From an uncultured Clostridia bacterium (GTDB taxonomy: Bacteria > Bacillota > Clostridia > Oscillospirales > Ruminococcaceae), in contig CAMCFA010000001.1 of NCBI GenBank assembly GCA_945873955.1, forward strand, positions 1-64,000: DNA of 64,000 nt, read 5' to 3'. Position 1 is the stretch's first letter. Each line of letters starts with the position of its first letter. The notes under the pieces were generated by a model. That model saw only the letters and a program-made list of their open reading frames with translations, did no database searches and was not told the origin of the DNA. The position numbers were made by a program, and so were the translations under genes. Shown in pieces: positions 62,595-64,000 of this stretch.

Positions 62595-62608
62595 AGTAAA
62601 CGTTTTCA
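62595..62608. promoter_or_regulatory. LacI/CcpA-type operator at the ABC exporter promoter
   Basis: AGTAAACGTTTTCA begins 3 bp after the -10. It matches the catabolite (cre) consensus TGWAANCGNTWWCA at 13 of 14 positions. Confidence 0.6.
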
Positions 62609-62665
62609 AAATAAACCGCCGCATAAACAGATAATCACGGCGGAAGGAAAGGGAGAGGTAAAAAA

Positions 62666-64000
62666 ATGTTTCTTTTCAGATGGCTGTGGAAGAACATGAA
62701 GGGCTGCCGCGCATTATATATTATGGCGCTCTGCCTTACGGTGATATGTCAGTCAATGTACATAATAACGCCGTATTTCACCCAGCAGATAACAGATACC
62801 TTTATCATCAACGACAACGCCTTGCAGAATATCACAGAACACACAGACCTGCTGATAGCTATGCTGGCGGCAATGGTCGGCTTCACCGTACTGCGCTGCT
62901 TGATACAGTACGGAAGCAACATGATCTATGAGCACACCTCACAGACGCTGATCTACCGTGTCAGAAAGGTGCTTTTCGACCGTATCGAGAATCAGGACGC
63001 GTCGTTCTATAATGTCTACCGCACCGGCGACATCATGACCCGCGTCACCTCCGACCTTGATATGGTTAGGCACTCTATCGCGTGGATAATCAAGACAATT
63101 GTGGAGTGTATCGTGCTGTTCTCCGCTTCGCTTATCTATTTCTTCACAATGGACTGGCTCATGGCGCTGTGCCTTATATCGCTCACACCGGTGATACTTT
63201 TCATCACTTGGCTGTTCAAGCGCAAGGCAGGCCCTCTGTACGTTGACCTGCGTGAAAAGCTGTCCCGCATGAACACCGCCGCGGAGGAGAACATCTCCGG
63301 AAACCGCGTTGTAAAGGCATTCGCGCGGGAGGACTACGAGATAAAGCAGTTCGACAAGTACAGTCAGGAGTACAATACCGCGAATAAGAAAGCCTCCTTT
63401 ATGTGGCTGAAATTCTTCCCGTTCCTTGAAACCACTGCCCAGTCGCTTTCGGTAATTATGCTGATCTGCGGTGGTATCTTCGTGGTGAACGGCAGGATCT
63501 CCATGGGACAGTATGCGGCTTTCTCCGGGCTTATCTGGACTCTTTCCAACCCGATGAGAACGCTTGGAAATATCGTCAACGACCTCCAGCGTTTCTCCGC
63601 TTCTGCCAACAAGATCATTGAGATCTACTACGGCAGCCCGAAGATCGTGGACAGAAACGACGCAGTGGACAAGCCGGAAAGATTCAAGGGCAGCGTGGAG
63701 TTCGACCATGTGAGCTTCTCCTACGGGAATACCGAGGTGCTGAAGGATATCACATTCAGCGTTGAACCCGGCGAAACGGTGGTGATAATGGGCGAAACTG
63801 GCTCCGGCAAGACCACTCTTGCAGAGCTTATCCCGCGGATATACGACGTCAAGAGCGGCGAAGTCCGGGTGGACGGTATCAGCGTGAACCGCTTGAAATT
63901 AAAGCAGCTCCGCCATAACATAGGCTTTGCAACGCAGGACGTCCTGCTGTATTCCGACACTATCGACGGGAACATCAGCTTCGGCGACAGCGACATGCCG
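62666..64000 (+). CDS. ABC exporter half-transporter (partial, cut by window end)
   Basis: The first 445 residues of a fused transmembrane/ATPase protein. Six membrane helices lie in ~15-320. The intracellular loop TRVTSDLDMVRH and the EENISGNRVVKAFAREDYE coupling helix are typical of exporters. Walker A MGETGSGKTTL is at 376-383 and the Q loop ATQDVLLYSD near 422. The signature and Walker B lie beyond the end. GGGAGAGG precedes the ATG. A second half-transporter would be expected downstream if this is heterodimeric. It is transcribed divergently from the sensor-GGDEF gene. Confidence 0.93.
   Translation, partial: MFLFRWLWKNMKGCRALYIMALCLTVICQSMYIITPYFTQQITDTFIINDNALQNITEHTDLLIAMLAAMVGFTVLRCLIQYGSNMIYEHTSQTLIYRVRKVLFDRIENQDASFYNVYRTGDIMTRVTSDLDMVRHSIAWIIKTIVECIVLFSASLIYFFTMDWLMALCLISLTPVILFITWLFKRKAGPLYVDLREKLSRMNTAAEENISGNRVVKAFAREDYEIKQFDKYSQEYNTANKKASFMWLKFFPFLETTAQSLSVIMLICGGIFVVNGRISMGQYAAFSGLIWTLSNPMRTLGNIVNDLQRFSASANKIIEIYYGSPKIVDRNDAVDKPERFKGSVEFDHVSFSYGNTEVLKDITFSVEPGETVVIMGETGSGKTTLAELIPRIYDVKSGEVRVDGISVNRLKLKQLRHNIGFATQDVLLYSDTIDGNISFGDSDMP

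Larger units (their letters stand above)
62131..62665. other. 535-bp intergenic region with divergent promoters
   Basis: It separates the sensor-GGDEF gene and an ABC exporter. It holds the minus-strand promoter (62276-62304) and operator-like site (62254-62266), an inverted repeat (62338-62371), and the plus-strand promoter (62564-62591) with an operator-like site (62595-62608). The stretch 62375-62560 shows nothing further that I can name. Confidence 0.6.

Overview
The window looks like chromosomal DNA of a Gram-positive, plant-fibre-degrading anaerobe, most likely a Ruminococcus-like member of the Oscillospiraceae. This is inferred from two cellulases anchored as lipoproteins, a bifunctional AdhE with a Rex-type operator, the L21 leader/rplU/prp/rpmA order with a Prp-type L27 leader peptide, and very regular sigma-A promoters (TTGACA-like, 17 bp, TATAAT-like, often with an extended TGG before the -10). 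Base composition is moderately GC-rich. I saw no tRNA, rRNA, CRISPR array, integrase or plasmid gene.

Layout. 0-5.8 kb: a tandem REP-like repeat, a Fe-S protein, a small alpha/beta hydrolase, an AT-rich GNAT acetyltransferase, enolase, a P-loop kinase-like protein, a short transcription unit and thioredoxin reductase. 5.8-7.4 kb: a decayed patch with a frameshifted remnant, a 158-bp MITE-like element flanked by CTAAA repeats, and a LacI-family pseudogene that lacks a start and has an internal TGA. 7.7-15.6 kb: tyrA with a membrane protein, an unknown 381-aa protein, oligoendopeptidase F, an orphan HATPase protein and an OmpR-type two-component system. 15.6-22.8 kb: alanine racemase, a divergent LCP-like protein, a LUD protein, mannose-6-phosphate isomerase, a ROK sugar kinase, ilvD and a small site-2 protease. 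22.8-30.3 kb: an AIM24-family protein, a MacB-like ABC system with a large surface repeat protein between ATPase and permease, and an iron alcohol dehydrogenase. 30.4-38.8 kb: an extracellular propeller/HD-GYP signalling protein, then ribosomal protein genes, obg, mini-RNase III, a YitT membrane protein and a YebC protein.

38.8-48.2 kb: a heterodimeric ABC exporter with a divergent LysR regulator, and two GH5 cellulases flanking an RNA methyltransferase gene on the other strand. 48.2-59.6 kb: carB, an unusual KPA-tail protein with an SCP2-like domain, an APH-like kinase, adhE behind a LysR gene, and ilvBN. 59.6-64 kb: a flavodoxin-like protein, a LacI-type sensor joined to GGDEF, and the first 445 codons of an ABC exporter cut by the window end.

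How it fits together. ilvB, ilvN and ilvD serve branched-chain amino acid synthesis. Enolase, ROK kinase, ManA, the alcohol dehydrogenase and AdhE serve sugar fermentation fed by cellulose hydrolysis. Two proteins (HD-GYP and GGDEF) point to cyclic-di-GMP signalling linked to extracellular or sugar sensing. The most interesting regulatory pattern is a LacI/CcpA-type operator placed just downstream of the -10 of a cellulase promoter and of the promoter of the exporter at the window end, with a looser copy at the sensor-GGDEF promoter.
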